A stretch of DNA of 64,000 nt from JAKOVR01 sp031415655 (GCA_031415655.1 JANOSD010000159.1:16250-80249); one strand, 5' to 3'; shown: positions 7,640 through 17,326, counted from the first letter of the stretch. The notes: generated by a model not told the origin, from the letters alone. Numbers and translations are program-made.

Positions 7640-8257
7640 GTGCCCGTCCGTGTCGTCATCGCCGAAGACGAAGCCATCATCCGGCTCGATCTGAAAGAGA
7701 CACTGGAAGAAGAGGGTTACGATGTCGTTGGCGAAACGGGGAGAGGCGACGAGGCAGTGCGTTTGGTGCGCGAACTTGAGCCCGAGGTCGCCATCCTCGA
7801 CATCAAGATGCCGGGCCTCGACGGACTCTCGGCGGCCCGGGAAATCGCCGGTGAGCGGCTCGCCGCAGTGCTCATCCTCACGGCGTTTTCCCAACGGGAC
7901 CTCGTTGAACAAGCTCGCGATGCCGGCGCGCTCGCGTACCTCGTAAAACCTTTCCAGCGCAACGAACTCGTTCCGGCAATCGAACTTGCCCTCGGGCGAT
8001 TCCGAGATCTACGTGCGCTGGCCGACCAGACCAAACAACTCGAGGATCAGCTCGAAACCCGCAAGGTGGTCGATCGCGCCAAGGGCCGACTTATGGATCA
8101 TGAAGGCTTGAAAGAAGCCGAAGCCTTCTCGTTCATCCAGCGAACCGCCATGGCAGAGCGTTCCACCATGCGTGCCGTGGCCGAACGCGTGCTGGATGGC
8201 GAACTCGTCCCACCGGATCCCGAAAATATCGCCGACAACAACGAGGCGAATGGCTGA
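7640..8257 (+). CDS. pdtaR: ANTAR-domain response regulator (PdtaR-like)
   Basis: A 205-residue two-component output protein that acts on RNA: the phosphorylated receiver lets the ANTAR domain bind paired-hairpin leaders and prevent termination. Receiver (residues about 1-120): acidic pocket in VIAEDEAIIR, phospho-Asp in AILDIKMPG, Thr in ILTAFS, Lys in LVKPF. The ANTAR domain follows (about 135-190): VVDRAKGRLMDHEGLKEAEA and FIQRTAMAERSTM. Start GTG at 7640 with AAGGAG about 6 bases upstream; a TACGCT -10 box at 7583-7588 would give a leader of about 44 nt. The position upstream of polA matches mycobacterial pdtaR. The partner kinase is not adjacent. The 287 bp before this gene hold only this promoter. 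Confidence 0.88.
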   Translation: MPVRVVIAEDEAIIRLDLKETLEEEGYDVVGETGRGDEAVRLVRELEPEVAILDIKMPGLDGLSAAREIAGERLAAVLILTAFSQRDLVEQARDAGALAYLVKPFQRNELVPAIELALGRFRDLRALADQTKQLEDQLETRKVVDRAKGRLMDHEGLKEAEAFSFIQRTAMAERSTMRAVAERVLDGELVPPDPENIADNNEANG

Positions 8258-8259
8258 CG

Positions 8260-10953
8260 ATGTCGGCCGTGATGCTTATTGACGGCAATTCGCTCACCTA
8301 TCGGGCCTTCTTTGCCCTGCCCACGGATCTCGCCACCGCCGGGGGTCAAGTTACCAACGCGGTGTTCGGATTTACCTCAATGCTGATCAATCTGGTCCGT
8401 GACCACAAGCCCCATCAGATCATCGTGGCCTTTGATCGTCCAGAGCCCACCTTTCGTCACGAACGGCTCGACTCCTACAAGGCCAACCGCGAGGCAACGC
8501 CAGAGATCCTGCGGGAGCAGATGGGCTTGGTGCGCCAGGTAATCGATGTGCTCGGACTGCCCCGCGTCGAACTCGTCGGCTACGAAGCCGACGACGTCAT
8601 CGCAACGCTCGCTACGGCGGCGGCGGCCGCAGGAGACGATGTACTCATCGTCACGGGGGATCGCGACAGCTATCAGTTGGTCGAGGACCCCCACATCCGG
8701 GTCTTGTACAACCGTCGCGGTGTATCCGACTATGCCCTGTACGACGAAGCCGGGATTCGGGAACGCACGGGGGTTGCCCCATCGTCGTACGTGCAGTACG
8801 CGGCGCTGCGTGGCGACCCCTCCGACAACCTTCCGGGCGTTCCGGGGGTAGGGGAGAAGACGGCAGCCAAACTGGTCAATGCCTACCTCGATCTCGACGG
8901 GATCTTCGCCCACGCATCAGAACAGACACCGAAGTTGCGTGAAAATCTCGAGGCCAACGAAACGCAGGCCCGTATGAATGCCGAGCTTATGGTCCTCGAC
9001 CGTAACGTCCCCCTCGACCGAGGCCTGCACGAACTGATCGGCGCCACCCCCGACCTCGACGCAGTCCGTCACCTCTTTGAGTTTCTCGAGTTCACTTCGC
9101 TTCTGGGCCGGCTCGCCGAGGCATTCTCCTTCGAAGCTCCCGACGTCGAACCGAAACAGTCGATTCACGCCACGGGGATCGTGCCGGCAACCGCAAAGGC
9201 TGCGGCCGACGCCGTGCTCGGGGTGCACCTCCACGACGGGCCCTTGGTGGTCGCGGGGGCATGGGAAGGCACCGAGGGCCGATCCCCGCTCGCCGGCATC
9301 GCGCTCCATGCCTGCCCTACCGAAACGAACCCCGAGGTCACATCCGAGGTGCTCATCCTGTCCGGCGCACTGATCGGTTCGGCCGAGGTCCGGTCGGCAT
9401 TGGGCGAGATCGTCAACCGACCCGCGGGGTTCGTAGGTCATGACGTCAAACCACTCATGCGATCTCTGCTCCCGTTCCGAATCGATATCGGCTCGTTAGT
9501 CCTCGATACGGCGGTCGCCGCCTACCTGCTTGAGCCTTCCGACGCGAAGTATCCCCTCACCGAACTGCTCCGCCGTTACACCTCCACCGAACGTCTGTCG
9601 TCCGATGAGACCCCAAGTGGACAACTCGACTTTGGGACGGAGGGAACATCCGCTCTCGACGACCTTGCGCTCGACGCCGTGTCGATTGCCACCATCGCAG
9701 GCCCCATCCGAGCTGCGTTTGAAATCCGAGGGCTAACCGAACTCAACAGCACCGTTGAGGTGCCGTTGGTTCGGGTGTTGGCGCGGATGGAGAACGTGGG
9801 CATTGGTGTCGACCGTCCGGAACTCACCGCGCTCAGCGAGGAACTCGGATCTCAATGTCGTCTCCTGGCTGCGGAGATCCAAAAAGACGCCGGCGAGGAG
9901 TTCAACGTGAACTCCACACCGCAGCTCCGCACCATCTTGTTCGACAAACTCGCCCTTACCCCCCAAAAGAAGACCAAGACGGGGTATTCCACCGACGCAT
10001 CGTCCTTGGAAAAGCTCGTGGGCGAGCACCCGATCATCGAACACTTGCTCCGGTATCGGGAGGTTGAGAAGCTTCGATCCACCTACGGGGAGGGGCTTCT
10101 TGCCGAAATCGGCTCCGACGGACGAATTCATGCCACCTTCAACCAGACCGTTGCCCGCACCGGACGTCTCAGCTCGGACGCCCCGAACCTGCACAACATC
10201 CCGGTCCGTAGCGAACTCGGTCGTATGTTTCGGCGGGCCTTCGTACCCGCCGCGGGCCGCGTGCTGCTCGTGGCCGACTACAACCAAATCGAACTGCGTT
10301 GCATTGCGCACCTTAGCGAAGACCCCGGTCTCGTCGCCGCCTTCGAGCATGGCGACGACATCCACCGAGCGGTGGCGTCTCAGGTGTTCTCCGTCGCTCC
10401 TGACTCGGTGACGTTCGAGCAGCGGAGCCGGGCCAAGATGGTGTCCTACGGCCTGGCCTATGGCATGGAGGCCTACGGTCTCGCCCAACGACTTTCGATT
10501 CGAACAACCGAAGCACAAACGATCCTCGAGTCCTACTTTTCCGCCTTCCCGGGAGTGGCGACGTATATGGATCGGGTGGTCATCGAAGCCCGCGACCGGG
10601 GTTACACAGAGACGCTGTTCGGCCGACGGCGGCAGATTCCGGAGCTCAGCTCGACGAACTTCCGAATACGTCAAGCAGGCGAGCGACAAGCAAAGAACGC
10701 GGGTATTCAGGGTTTGGCCGCAGATATCTTCAAAGTGGCGCTCGTACGGCTCGATCAGGCCCTTGAAGATGCGCAGGTTCAGAGCTGCATTGTGCTGCAG
10801 GTTCACGACGAGGTGTTGGTCGAGTGCATGATCGACGAACTCGTTGACGTCCGGAAGCTGACGATCGACACGATGCATGGCGCCTTTCCGCTCCGGGTCG
10901 AGCTGGCCGTAAATGTCTCGGACGGCACCACCTGGGCCGCGGCGAAGGGCTGA
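8260..10953 (+). CDS. polA: DNA polymerase I
   Basis: 897 residues for Okazaki-fragment processing and repair synthesis. N-terminal 5'-3' exonuclease (about 1-290): LIDGNSLTYRAFFALP, EADDVIATLA, TGDRDSYQLV, GDPSDNLPGVPGVGEKTA. The middle domain (about 310-480) keeps the exonuclease fold but lacks the metal-binding DxE, so proofreading is probably lost, as in other actinobacterial Pol I. The polymerase domain (about 500-897) has the DYNQIELRCIAHL motif A, the RSRAKMVSYGLAYGM O helix and QVHDEVLVE motif C. It starts 2 bases after the pdtaR stop, so the two form an operon. Confidence 0.97.
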   Translation: MSAVMLIDGNSLTYRAFFALPTDLATAGGQVTNAVFGFTSMLINLVRDHKPHQIIVAFDRPEPTFRHERLDSYKANREATPEILREQMGLVRQVIDVLGLPRVELVGYEADDVIATLATAAAAAGDDVLIVTGDRDSYQLVEDPHIRVLYNRRGVSDYALYDEAGIRERTGVAPSSYVQYAALRGDPSDNLPGVPGVGEKTAAKLVNAYLDLDGIFAHASEQTPKLRENLEANETQARMNAELMVLDRNVPLDRGLHELIGATPDLDAVRHLFEFLEFTSLLGRLAEAFSFEAPDVEPKQSIHATGIVPATAKAAADAVLGVHLHDGPLVVAGAWEGTEGRSPLAGIALHACPTETNPEVTSEVLILSGALIGSAEVRSALGEIVNRPAGFVGHDVKPLMRSLLPFRIDIGSLVLDTAVAAYLLEPSDAKYPLTELLRRYTSTERLSSDETPSGQLDFGTEGTSALDDLALDAVSIATIAGPIRAAFEIRGLTELNSTVEVPLVRVLARMENVGIGVDRPELTALSEELGSQCRLLAAEIQKDAGEEFNVNSTPQLRTILFDKLALTPQKKTKTGYSTDASSLEKLVGEHPIIEHLLRYREVEKLRSTYGEGLLAEIGSDGRIHATFNQTVARTGRLSSDAPNLHNIPVRSELGRMFRRAFVPAAGRVLLVADYNQIELRCIAHLSEDPGLVAAFEHGDDIHRAVASQVFSVAPDSVTFEQRSRAKMVSYGLAYGMEAYGLAQRLSIRTTEAQTILESYFSAFPGVATYMDRVVIEARDRGYTETLFGRRRQIPELSSTNFRIRQAGERQAKNAGIQGLAADIFKVALVRLDQALEDAQVQSCIVLQVHDEVLVECMIDELVDVRKLTIDTMHGAFPLRVELAVNVSDGTTWAAAKG

Positions 10954-11071
10954 TGCTCACATCACCAAGGACTGACGCCACCAAGCTGGTTTGCGACCAT
11001 AGACCGCCTGGCGGGCCGAGTCACCCGCTTCGCACCGCATAAGCTGACCCAGAACGACAAAGGAGGATGCA

Positions 11072-11260
11072 TTGCCAAAACAACGCCGCAACGACGCCTG
11101 GTTCTGGATTTTTCTCGTCATGATGTTGGTCGGCGGGTACGGCGTGCTCACTGCCGCCTTGGCAGGCTCCCAAAAGGAATGCGGGAACGGCTCGGCCACG
11201 ATCGCATGGGTATGGCAGCCGATACCGAAGTTTTCGTGTGTCTCCCGATCACGATTCTGA
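11072..11260 (+). CDS. Small single-pass membrane protein (TTG start)
   Basis: 62 residues. The start is TTG at 11072, but it follows a perfect AAAGGAGG ribosome binding site about 6 bases upstream, which makes the gene convincing. A basic N-terminus (MPKQRRND) is followed by one transmembrane helix (WFWIFLVMMLVGGYGVLTAA, about 10-31), then a short outside or inside tail with two cysteines. Family unknown. Its 3' end overlaps the methyltransferase start by 23 bases, so the two are probably coupled. Confidence 0.65.
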   Translation: MPKQRRNDAWFWIFLVMMLVGGYGVLTAALAGSQKECGNGSATIAWVWQPIPKFSCVSRSRF

Positions 11261-12023
11261 TCCGGCAGGCAACGTGGCCGACCCCGATGTCGGCGGTCAC
11301 TGGTTCGAAGCACTCGCCGATCACATGGGTGACGTCTACCTTCGGTACGCATTCACCAAGGGAACACAGCAGGAAGTCGACTCGATCGTTTCGCTGCTCG
11401 ATCTCGAGCGAGGGATGCGGGTGCTCGACGTCGGCTGTGGTCCCGGCCGACATGCACATGCCTTGGCCGAACGAGGCATGACTGTCGTCGGTGTGGATAT
11501 CTCCTCGAGCTTCATCGCCACGGCCAAACGCGATGCACCGCCGGGAGCCACGTTCCTCCGGGCCGATGCCCGGACGCTCACGTTCGAGGCAGAGTTCGAC
11601 GTGTGCATTTCCCTGTGCCAAGGGGCGTTCGGGCTTACCGGTGGCCCCAACGCTGCGCCAATTGACGACCCCGACCTTGACGTGCTCGCCGGCATGGCTC
11701 GGGCACTACGGCCGGGCGGGAAACTCTTTCTAAGCGCGTTCAGCGCCTACTTCCAGATGCGTTTCCTCGAAGACTCCGACCACTTCGATGCCGCATCCGG
11801 AGTGAACCACGAGCACACCGGGGTCCACGACGCTGACGGAAACATTCTCGCCGCCGAGCTCTGGACCACGTGTTACACCCCCCGAGAGCTCCGCCTGATG
11901 TGCACTGCGGTCGGGCTGGAAGTTCTCGATATTTGGGCGGCAACCCCCGGCCGCTACGCACCGAACCATCCCTCCATCGACCAACCCGAATTCCTGCTGC
12001 ACGCGCGTCGCCCGCTGAACTAA
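11238..12023 (+). CDS. Class I SAM-dependent methyltransferase
   Basis: A 261-residue Rossmann methyltransferase. Motif I is VLDVGCGPGRHAHALAERG (about 62-80), the acidic residue of motif II is in VVGVDISS, motif IV is in FDVCISLCQGAFGL, and a post-motif helix LRPGGKLFLSAFS follows. GTG start at 11238 inside the end of the small membrane protein gene. The substrate cannot be read from the sequence; the family covers small-molecule methyltransferases. It lies between polA and rpsA, as unrelated small genes do in other actinobacteria. Confidence 0.82.
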   Translation: MSPDHDSDPAGNVADPDVGGHWFEALADHMGDVYLRYAFTKGTQQEVDSIVSLLDLERGMRVLDVGCGPGRHAHALAERGMTVVGVDISSSFIATAKRDAPPGATFLRADARTLTFEAEFDVCISLCQGAFGLTGGPNAAPIDDPDLDVLAGMARALRPGGKLFLSAFSAYFQMRFLEDSDHFDAASGVNHEHTGVHDADGNILAAELWTTCYTPRELRLMCTAVGLEVLDIWAATPGRYAPNHPSIDQPEFLLHARRPLN

Positions 12024-12067
12024 CCGGATGGCATCGCTCCCACTTTCGCGGCCGTGGCGTGGTTTGT

Positions 12068-12073
12068 TAGTCT
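12068..12073 (+). promoter_or_regulatory. Candidate -10 box TAGTCT for rpsA
   Basis: TAGTCT lies 115 bases before the rpsA GTG and would give a leader of about 108 nt. No Shine-Dalgarno is visible before the GTG, so the leader may be needed for initiation or for autoregulation by S1. Low certainty. Confidence 0.3.
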
Positions 12074-12188
12074 CGATGCCTCTTGGCTTGGCTCACAAAA
12101 CAGCGTGCCACGCACCTCGCCTAGGTTGATCCCATTCCTCGACGACTGCATCCGATTGCATCGTCCCTAACCCCCTCGAAAGCCCTCC

Positions 12189-13532
12189 GTGTCCGAAAAC
12201 CCCGACCTCACCAGTTCTGCCGTAGCCATCCTCGAAGAAACAGACATCTACATCCCTCGGCAGATCATCGAAAACGACCTAGGCGGCATGTCGCTCGCCG
12301 ATGCCTACACCCAGACGATGGTGGTGGTCGATGACGGGCAATTGGTAACTGGTACCGTGGTCAAAGTTGATCGCGACGAGGTTTTGCTCGACATCGGGTA
12401 CAAGTCTGAAGGCATCATTCCCGCCAAGGAACTTTCGATCCGAAATGACGTCGACCCATCCGAAATCGTGTCACTTGGGGATGAGATCGAGGCCCTTGTC
12501 CTCCAAAAAGAGGACAAGGACGGCCGATTGGTGTTGTCGAAGAAACGGGCGCAGTACGAGCGCGCCTGGGGCAGTATCGAGAAGGTCAAGGAAGACGACG
12601 GCGTGGTTTCCGGCCTTGTGATCGAGGTCGTCAAGGGTGGTCTGATCATCGACATTGGGCTTCGAGGCTTCTTGCCTGCGTCGCTCGTGGAGCTTCGCCG
12701 GGTGCGAGACCTTCAGCCCTACGTCGGACGCAATCTCGAGGCCAAGATCATCGAACTCGATAAAAACCGAAACAACGTCGTGCTGTCTCGTCGGGCGTTC
12801 CTCGAAGAGACGCAAAAGGAACAACGAGAGGATTTCCTCACGAACCTCAAGCCAGGCGAGGTCAAACGAGGCGTCGTGTCTTCCGTTGTCAACTTCGGTG
12901 CGTTCGTCGACCTCGGGGGAATGGACGGCCTTGTTCATGTCTCCGAGCTGTCCTGGAAACACGTTGACCACCCCGGCTCGGTCGTGCAGGTTGGCGATGA
13001 GATTTCGGTTCAGGTCCTCGAAGTCGACCTCGAACGTGAACGAATCAGCCTGTCACTGAAAGCCACCATGCAGGATCCGTGGCAAGAGTTCGCTGGAAGC
13101 CACCGAGTCGGCGAACTCGTGTACGGACGCGTCACCAAGCTTGTGCCCTTCGGTGCCTTTGTGCAGGTCGGCGATGGAATCGAAGGACTGGTCCACATCT
13201 CGGAGATGTCTGCTCACCACGTGGACCTACCGGAGCAGGTGGTCACCCCTGGCGAGGAGCTGTGGGTGAAGATCATCGATCTTGACTTGCAGCGCCGCCG
13301 CATCAGCCTGTCGATCAAGCAGGCTGCCGAGGGCGGCGATGTGGCGGCAGAGTATCGCGACCACTTCGGTGATCACGCCTACGACGCAGAAGGCAACTAC
13401 ATCGGCACACCGATCTCGGACGAGGAATGGGAGCAGGCCTACGAGGCCTACAACGAAGCTGGGTCCGAAGTCGTGGAGGGCCCGCCCCCCGCTCCCCCCG
13501 CCGCCGAGTCGCTTTCCGAAACCGGGGAGTAG
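12189..13532 (+). CDS. rpsA: 30S ribosomal protein S1
   Basis: 447 residues with four S1 RNA-binding domains, at about 45-115 (GTVVKVDRDEVLLDIGYKSEG), 130-200 (GGLIIDIGLRGFLPASLVE), 216-285 (VNFGAFVDLGGMDGLVHVSE) and 300-372 (VPFGAFVQVGDGIEGLVHIS). It binds mRNA at the 30S platform and aids initiation on poorly structured leaders. Four domains and an acidic, Pro-rich C-terminus are usual for actinobacteria. GTG start. The position after polA matches the actinobacterial order, but coaE, normally next, is displaced by the Tad locus. Confidence 0.97.
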   Translation: MSENPDLTSSAVAILEETDIYIPRQIIENDLGGMSLADAYTQTMVVVDDGQLVTGTVVKVDRDEVLLDIGYKSEGIIPAKELSIRNDVDPSEIVSLGDEIEALVLQKEDKDGRLVLSKKRAQYERAWGSIEKVKEDDGVVSGLVIEVVKGGLIIDIGLRGFLPASLVELRRVRDLQPYVGRNLEAKIIELDKNRNNVVLSRRAFLEETQKEQREDFLTNLKPGEVKRGVVSSVVNFGAFVDLGGMDGLVHVSELSWKHVDHPGSVVQVGDEISVQVLEVDLERERISLSLKATMQDPWQEFAGSHRVGELVYGRVTKLVPFGAFVQVGDGIEGLVHISEMSAHHVDLPEQVVTPGEELWVKIIDLDLQRRRISLSIKQAAEGGDVAAEYRDHFGDHAYDAEGNYIGTPISDEEWEQAYEAYNEAGSEVVEGPPPAPPAAESLSETGE

Positions 13533-13543
13533 GCAGTCCGGCC

Positions 13544-13560
13544 CGTCGTTCGAGACGACG
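13544..13560 (+). terminator. Possible terminator hairpin after rpsA
   Basis: CGTCGT-TCGAG-ACGACG, a 6-bp perfect stem 12 bases after the rpsA stop. No U-run follows, so it may be a processing or stabilising hairpin instead. The rest of the 252-bp gap before cpaB holds only a doubtful 20-codon ORF at 13591-13653. Confidence 0.3.
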
Positions 13561-13784
13561 AGCGCGAGCCGTGTGCTACCGTACGGCGCCATGAACAACC
13601 TGCTCACGGCCGCGTGCGGCAATCGGCAACGTAAAAATCGTCAACGCCGCTAATCCCGGGGGGACGAACGGCCGACGAAGACACAGCGCAGCATGGTATT
13701 CGCCCACGGCGACCAATCATTCTGCAATGATGACAGTCCATCCAATAGGGGCCAAGTGCCCGAACAGCGAAGAATGAGGTCGGA

Positions 13785-14681
13785 GTGAGTTCACGTAGAA
13801 CCATGATCCTGCTCGGGGCAATTGCAGTTGGCGTAATCGCCGCACTGATGCTCTTCCAATACATTCGAGGAATTGAGGACCGCGCGTTCGGGAATGCTGA
13901 GCGAGTCCAGGTGTTCGTCGCCAAAGGAGTGGTGACACGTGGGGCTCAGGGTTCCGAAGCGGTCGCTTCGGGCAATATTGCCGACGCCGCAATTCCCCGA
14001 GAGTTCCAGCCCAGCAGCGCTATCAAGACCACCGACGAGATCGCACCGCTCGTGGCGCTGTTTGATATTTCCCCCGGAACCGTAATCGTGAAGGGAATGT
14101 TCGTCGATAAATCCGTCACCCAAATCAGCTTCCGCTCCCGGCTGAAGAAGGCTGACCATGTCGCCATAACCGTGACGACCGATCCGCAGCGCGGTGTTGC
14201 TGGGCTGTTGGTCCCCTCCGATGAGGTCAACCTGCTGGTATTCGATACGCCCGCCGGCTTCGCTGACACTCAGCAGAACGCTTCGGTCGGCGATGAACCG
14301 GCAAACGGCCAACAACAGACCACACAGACGTCTGCCGGTGAGCAGAAAGGCAAGAGTGCGCTCACTAGTCGTGCTCGTGTCCTCTACCAAAAAGTCCAGA
14401 TCCTGGCCATTGGTCAGTCCGCCAAGCTTGAGCCTGGCGAACAGAAGGATCCCAACAAGCCGGCGAATACGGGCGACAACGTCAACCTCGTCACATTCAA
14501 CGTTCCCATGGACGCTGCACTTTGGATTGCCAGCGCTGCGAACAGCGGCTCCGCGGTGTACATGGCCCTCGTTCCCGAGGACTACAAAGCGTCTCAGATA
14601 CAGAAGATTCCAGATACGGTAGACGAACTCCCGGGCGAGCAACAGGGTGTACTCACCCCCTACGCGAGCCAGGGAAATTGA
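13785..14681 (+). CDS. cpaB: Flp pilus assembly protein CpaB/RcpC
   Basis: A 298-residue periplasmic or cell-wall-side Tad component with one N-terminal membrane helix (MILLGAIAVGVIAALMLFQY). SAF-like segments follow: the VQVFVAKGVVTRGAQ...A.GNIADAAIPREF region and an RcpC domain around HVAITVTTDPQRGVAGLLVPSDEVNLL. A Gln/Thr-rich linker separates the halves. GTG start at 13785, just after a GGTCGGA stretch. First gene of the Tad operon; the downstream tadZ start overlaps its stop codon. Confidence 0.82.
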   Translation: MSSRRTMILLGAIAVGVIAALMLFQYIRGIEDRAFGNAERVQVFVAKGVVTRGAQGSEAVASGNIADAAIPREFQPSSAIKTTDEIAPLVALFDISPGTVIVKGMFVDKSVTQISFRSRLKKADHVAITVTTDPQRGVAGLLVPSDEVNLLVFDTPAGFADTQQNASVGDEPANGQQQTTQTSAGEQKGKSALTSRARVLYQKVQILAIGQSAKLEPGEQKDPNKPANTGDNVNLVTFNVPMDAALWIASAANSGSAVYMALVPEDYKASQIQKIPDTVDELPGEQQGVLTPYASQGN

Positions 14682-15916
14682 GCACGCCGTTCTCTGGTCA
14701 GCCTGGCGAGGCCATGCCTCGTCCAGGCATGGGTGGTGCCACCGGTGGTGGCCGCGCCGCAGTCGCAGTCGCAGTCGTTGACGCCGACCAGGCGTCACGA
14801 TCCCGACTGGCGATGCAACTCGGCCAAGGAGCGACGCCTTTCGCGTCGCTCAATGACCTCGTCCCTCGCCTCACCGGGCAACCCGTAGTCATCGTTCTCG
14901 GGCCGTCATATTCCAGTCCAGGCGAGCTCGCAGGGGTGGAGCAGCTGCTCGCTGCTCGCCGTGACGTCGGCGCAATCGTCGTCGCCGCCCAGCTCACCAC
15001 CGAGCTGTTCCAAGCATCAATGCGGGCGGGAATCAAAGATGTGCTGGAAGCGCCCGTCGACTCCCAGGCACTCGCCGAGGCAGTCTCGCGTGCCGCCAAC
15101 ACGCTGATTGCTGCAACGGCAGCAGCGCCGCCGAATGGCGCAGACCTCATTGCCGACGGTGAACTCGGCCGTGTGATTACCGTCTTCTCGACCAAGGGCG
15201 GTGCCGGAAAGTCGGTCGTCGCCACGAATCTCGCCGTTGTGCTCGCCCAGCGAAGCGAGAGGCCGGTGGTACTGGTCGACGCCGACCTCCAATTCGGTGA
15301 CGTCGCCGTGATGCTGAAGCTGTCGCCCCAGCACACCATTGTCGACGCCGTAAGTGCACTTGACCGTCTCGACACGGCCATGTTGCGAAGCCTACTTATG
15401 GAACATAAGCCGTCTGGGGTGCTTGTTCTGGCTGCGCCACTCGAACCGGCTTTTGCCGATCAGATTGGTGCAGCTGAGATGGTTCGAATTATCGAGACCC
15501 TCCGTACATTCTGTTCCTACGTGGTTGTCGACACCCCGGCCTACTTCAACGATGTTGTGTTGGGGCTTATCGAAATCAGCGACGACGTGCTGCTCGTGGC
15601 CGGTATGGACATTCCAAACATCAAGAACGTCAAGATCGGCCTACAGACGCTTCGGCTGCTCAACACCCCAATCGAGAAGTTGCACCTCGTGCTCAATCGA
15701 GCAAACTCGAAGGTCAAGCTTGATGTCGGCGAGGTGGAACGGACGCTTGGGATTCAGGCAGATGCACTGATACCAAGCGACGTCGTGGTCCCCCAGGCGG
15801 TCAACAAAGGCGAGGCGGTGGTGCTCAATGCACCAAGGTCCGCGGTCGCCAAATCCATGGAAGAACTCGCCAATCTGTTCGCGCCCGTCGGTGTCCCCGG
15901 CAAACGTCGACGGTAG
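14678..15916 (+). CDS. tadZ: Pilus-localising ATPase TadZ/CpaE
   Basis: A ParA/MinD-type ATPase that places the Tad secretion machine at the cell pole or envelope. The N-terminal receiver-like domain (about 30-140) lacks an obvious phospho-Asp context. The ATPase domain (about 160-400) has a deviant Walker A, FSTKGGAGKSVVATNLA, Walker A' VVLVDADLQFGDV and the YVVVDTPAYF motif. I start at the TTG at 14678, which overlaps the cpaB stop (TTGA) and follows AGGGA; an ATG at 14714 is the alternative. 412 residues as called. Confidence 0.85.
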   Translation: MSTPFSGQPGEAMPRPGMGGATGGGRAAVAVAVVDADQASRSRLAMQLGQGATPFASLNDLVPRLTGQPVVIVLGPSYSSPGELAGVEQLLAARRDVGAIVVAAQLTTELFQASMRAGIKDVLEAPVDSQALAEAVSRAANTLIAATAAAPPNGADLIADGELGRVITVFSTKGGAGKSVVATNLAVVLAQRSERPVVLVDADLQFGDVAVMLKLSPQHTIVDAVSALDRLDTAMLRSLLMEHKPSGVLVLAAPLEPAFADQIGAAEMVRIIETLRTFCSYVVVDTPAYFNDVVLGLIEISDDVLLVAGMDIPNIKNVKIGLQTLRLLNTPIEKLHLVLNRANSKVKLDVGEVERTLGIQADALIPSDVVVPQAVNKGEAVVLNAPRSAVAKSMEELANLFAPVGVPGKRRR

Positions 15917-15964
15917 GCGAGCAGCAACTATTCACCGTACGCGGAAACGAACCGAGGAGTAGCC

Positions 15965-17326
15965 GTGTCGCTCTACAAACGTCTTCACGATGTGCAGGCG
16001 GCGCCCGCCAGTGGTGCAAAACGCCGCGATCCCGTTCTTGATGAGTTGCGGCAGAAGATTCATCACCAACTCATCGACGAGCTCGGGCCCATCCTGTATG
16101 ACAAGAGGCTGTCCGAGGACGATCTTCGGCGGAGAGTAAACGATCAGTTGCACGCGGCGCTGGCGCAGGAACGAGCGCCGCTATCGGCGGCCGACAAGGC
16201 GCAACTCATCCAGGATGTCTCCGACGACATTCTCGGGTACGGGCCGATTGATCGCCTACTCAAAGACGAAGAAGTGTCCGAGGTGATGTGCAACGGTCCC
16301 GACAGCGTGTACGTCGAGCGCTCCGGCCGGCTCGAAAAAACGAGCGTGACGTTTGTGGACGAGACGCACCTCCGCCGAATCATCGACAAGATCGTCAGCG
16401 AGGTCGGCCGTCGAATCGATGAAGCCAGCCCCCTGTGCGACGCACGCCTACCCGACGGCTCTCGTGTCAACGCGGTGATTCATCCCCTAGCCGTGGGCGG
16501 GCCGTTCCTCACCATCCGGAAGTTCACCAAAGAGAAGCTTCAGATCGACGATCTCATTCGGTTTGGTACACTGAACGCTCATTCAGCTCGTTTCCTGCAG
16601 GCCTGCATCGTCGGCCGTTTAAACGTCATCGTTTCCGGTGGTACCGGAACGGGAAAGACCACCACGCTGAACGTCCTGAGTTCTTTCATTCCGAGTGACG
16701 AGCGCATCATCACCATCGAAGACGCCAAAGAGCTTCAGATGCACCAGGACCACGTGCTGTCGCTAGAGGCACGACCACCAAATATCGAAGGCAAGGGCGA
16801 GATCACGATTCGCGACCTCGTAAAGAACTGCCTCCGTATGCGTCCCGATCGAATCGTGGTGGGGGAGTGTCGTTCGGGCGAAGCGCTTGACATGCTCCAG
16901 GCCATGAACACCGGCCACGACGGATCGCTCACCACGGTGCATGCCAACAGCCCTCGAGACACCCTTGCTCGCCTTGAGACACTTGTGCTCATGTCCGGAT
17001 TCGATCTCCCCATTCGTGCGATCAGAGAACAAATGTCCTCCGCGCTCGACCTCATCGTGCAGCTTTCACGGCTTCGCGACGGAAGCCGTCGGATAACCCA
17101 CATCAGCGAGGTTCAAGGGATGGAGGGTGATGTAATTACCCTCCAGGACATATTCCTGTTCGACTTCGGAATGGGTGTCGACGAGCACGGCCGTTTCAAA
17201 GGCCACTTGAAAGCAACAGGAGTCCGTCCGAAGTTCGCCGAAAAGCTCTCAGATCTTGGTATCCGCCTTGGTCAAGAGGTGTTCCAACCCGAAGGTTTCG
17301 GGAAGAAGGCCGTAGGTCGAGGATGA
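15965..17326 (+). CDS. tadA: Tad secretion ATPase TadA/CpaF
   Basis: A 453-residue hexameric secretion ATPase that powers Flp pilus assembly. Motifs in order: ILGYGPIDRLLKDEEVSEVM (N-terminal domain), the Walker A VSGGTGTGKTTTLN (about 225), the Asp box ITIEDAKELQM, Walker B region RPDRIVVGECRSGEALDML, and the His box TTVHANSPRDTLARLE. GTG start at 15965. Its last codons overlap the ATG of the following tadB gene by 4 bases (ATGA). Confidence 0.95.
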   Translation: MSLYKRLHDVQAAPASGAKRRDPVLDELRQKIHHQLIDELGPILYDKRLSEDDLRRRVNDQLHAALAQERAPLSAADKAQLIQDVSDDILGYGPIDRLLKDEEVSEVMCNGPDSVYVERSGRLEKTSVTFVDETHLRRIIDKIVSEVGRRIDEASPLCDARLPDGSRVNAVIHPLAVGGPFLTIRKFTKEKLQIDDLIRFGTLNAHSARFLQACIVGRLNVIVSGGTGTGKTTTLNVLSSFIPSDERIITIEDAKELQMHQDHVLSLEARPPNIEGKGEITIRDLVKNCLRMRPDRIVVGECRSGEALDMLQAMNTGHDGSLTTVHANSPRDTLARLETLVLMSGFDLPIRAIREQMSSALDLIVQLSRLRDGSRRITHISEVQGMEGDVITLQDIFLFDFGMGVDEHGRFKGHLKATGVRPKFAEKLSDLGIRLGQEVFQPEGFGKKAVGRG

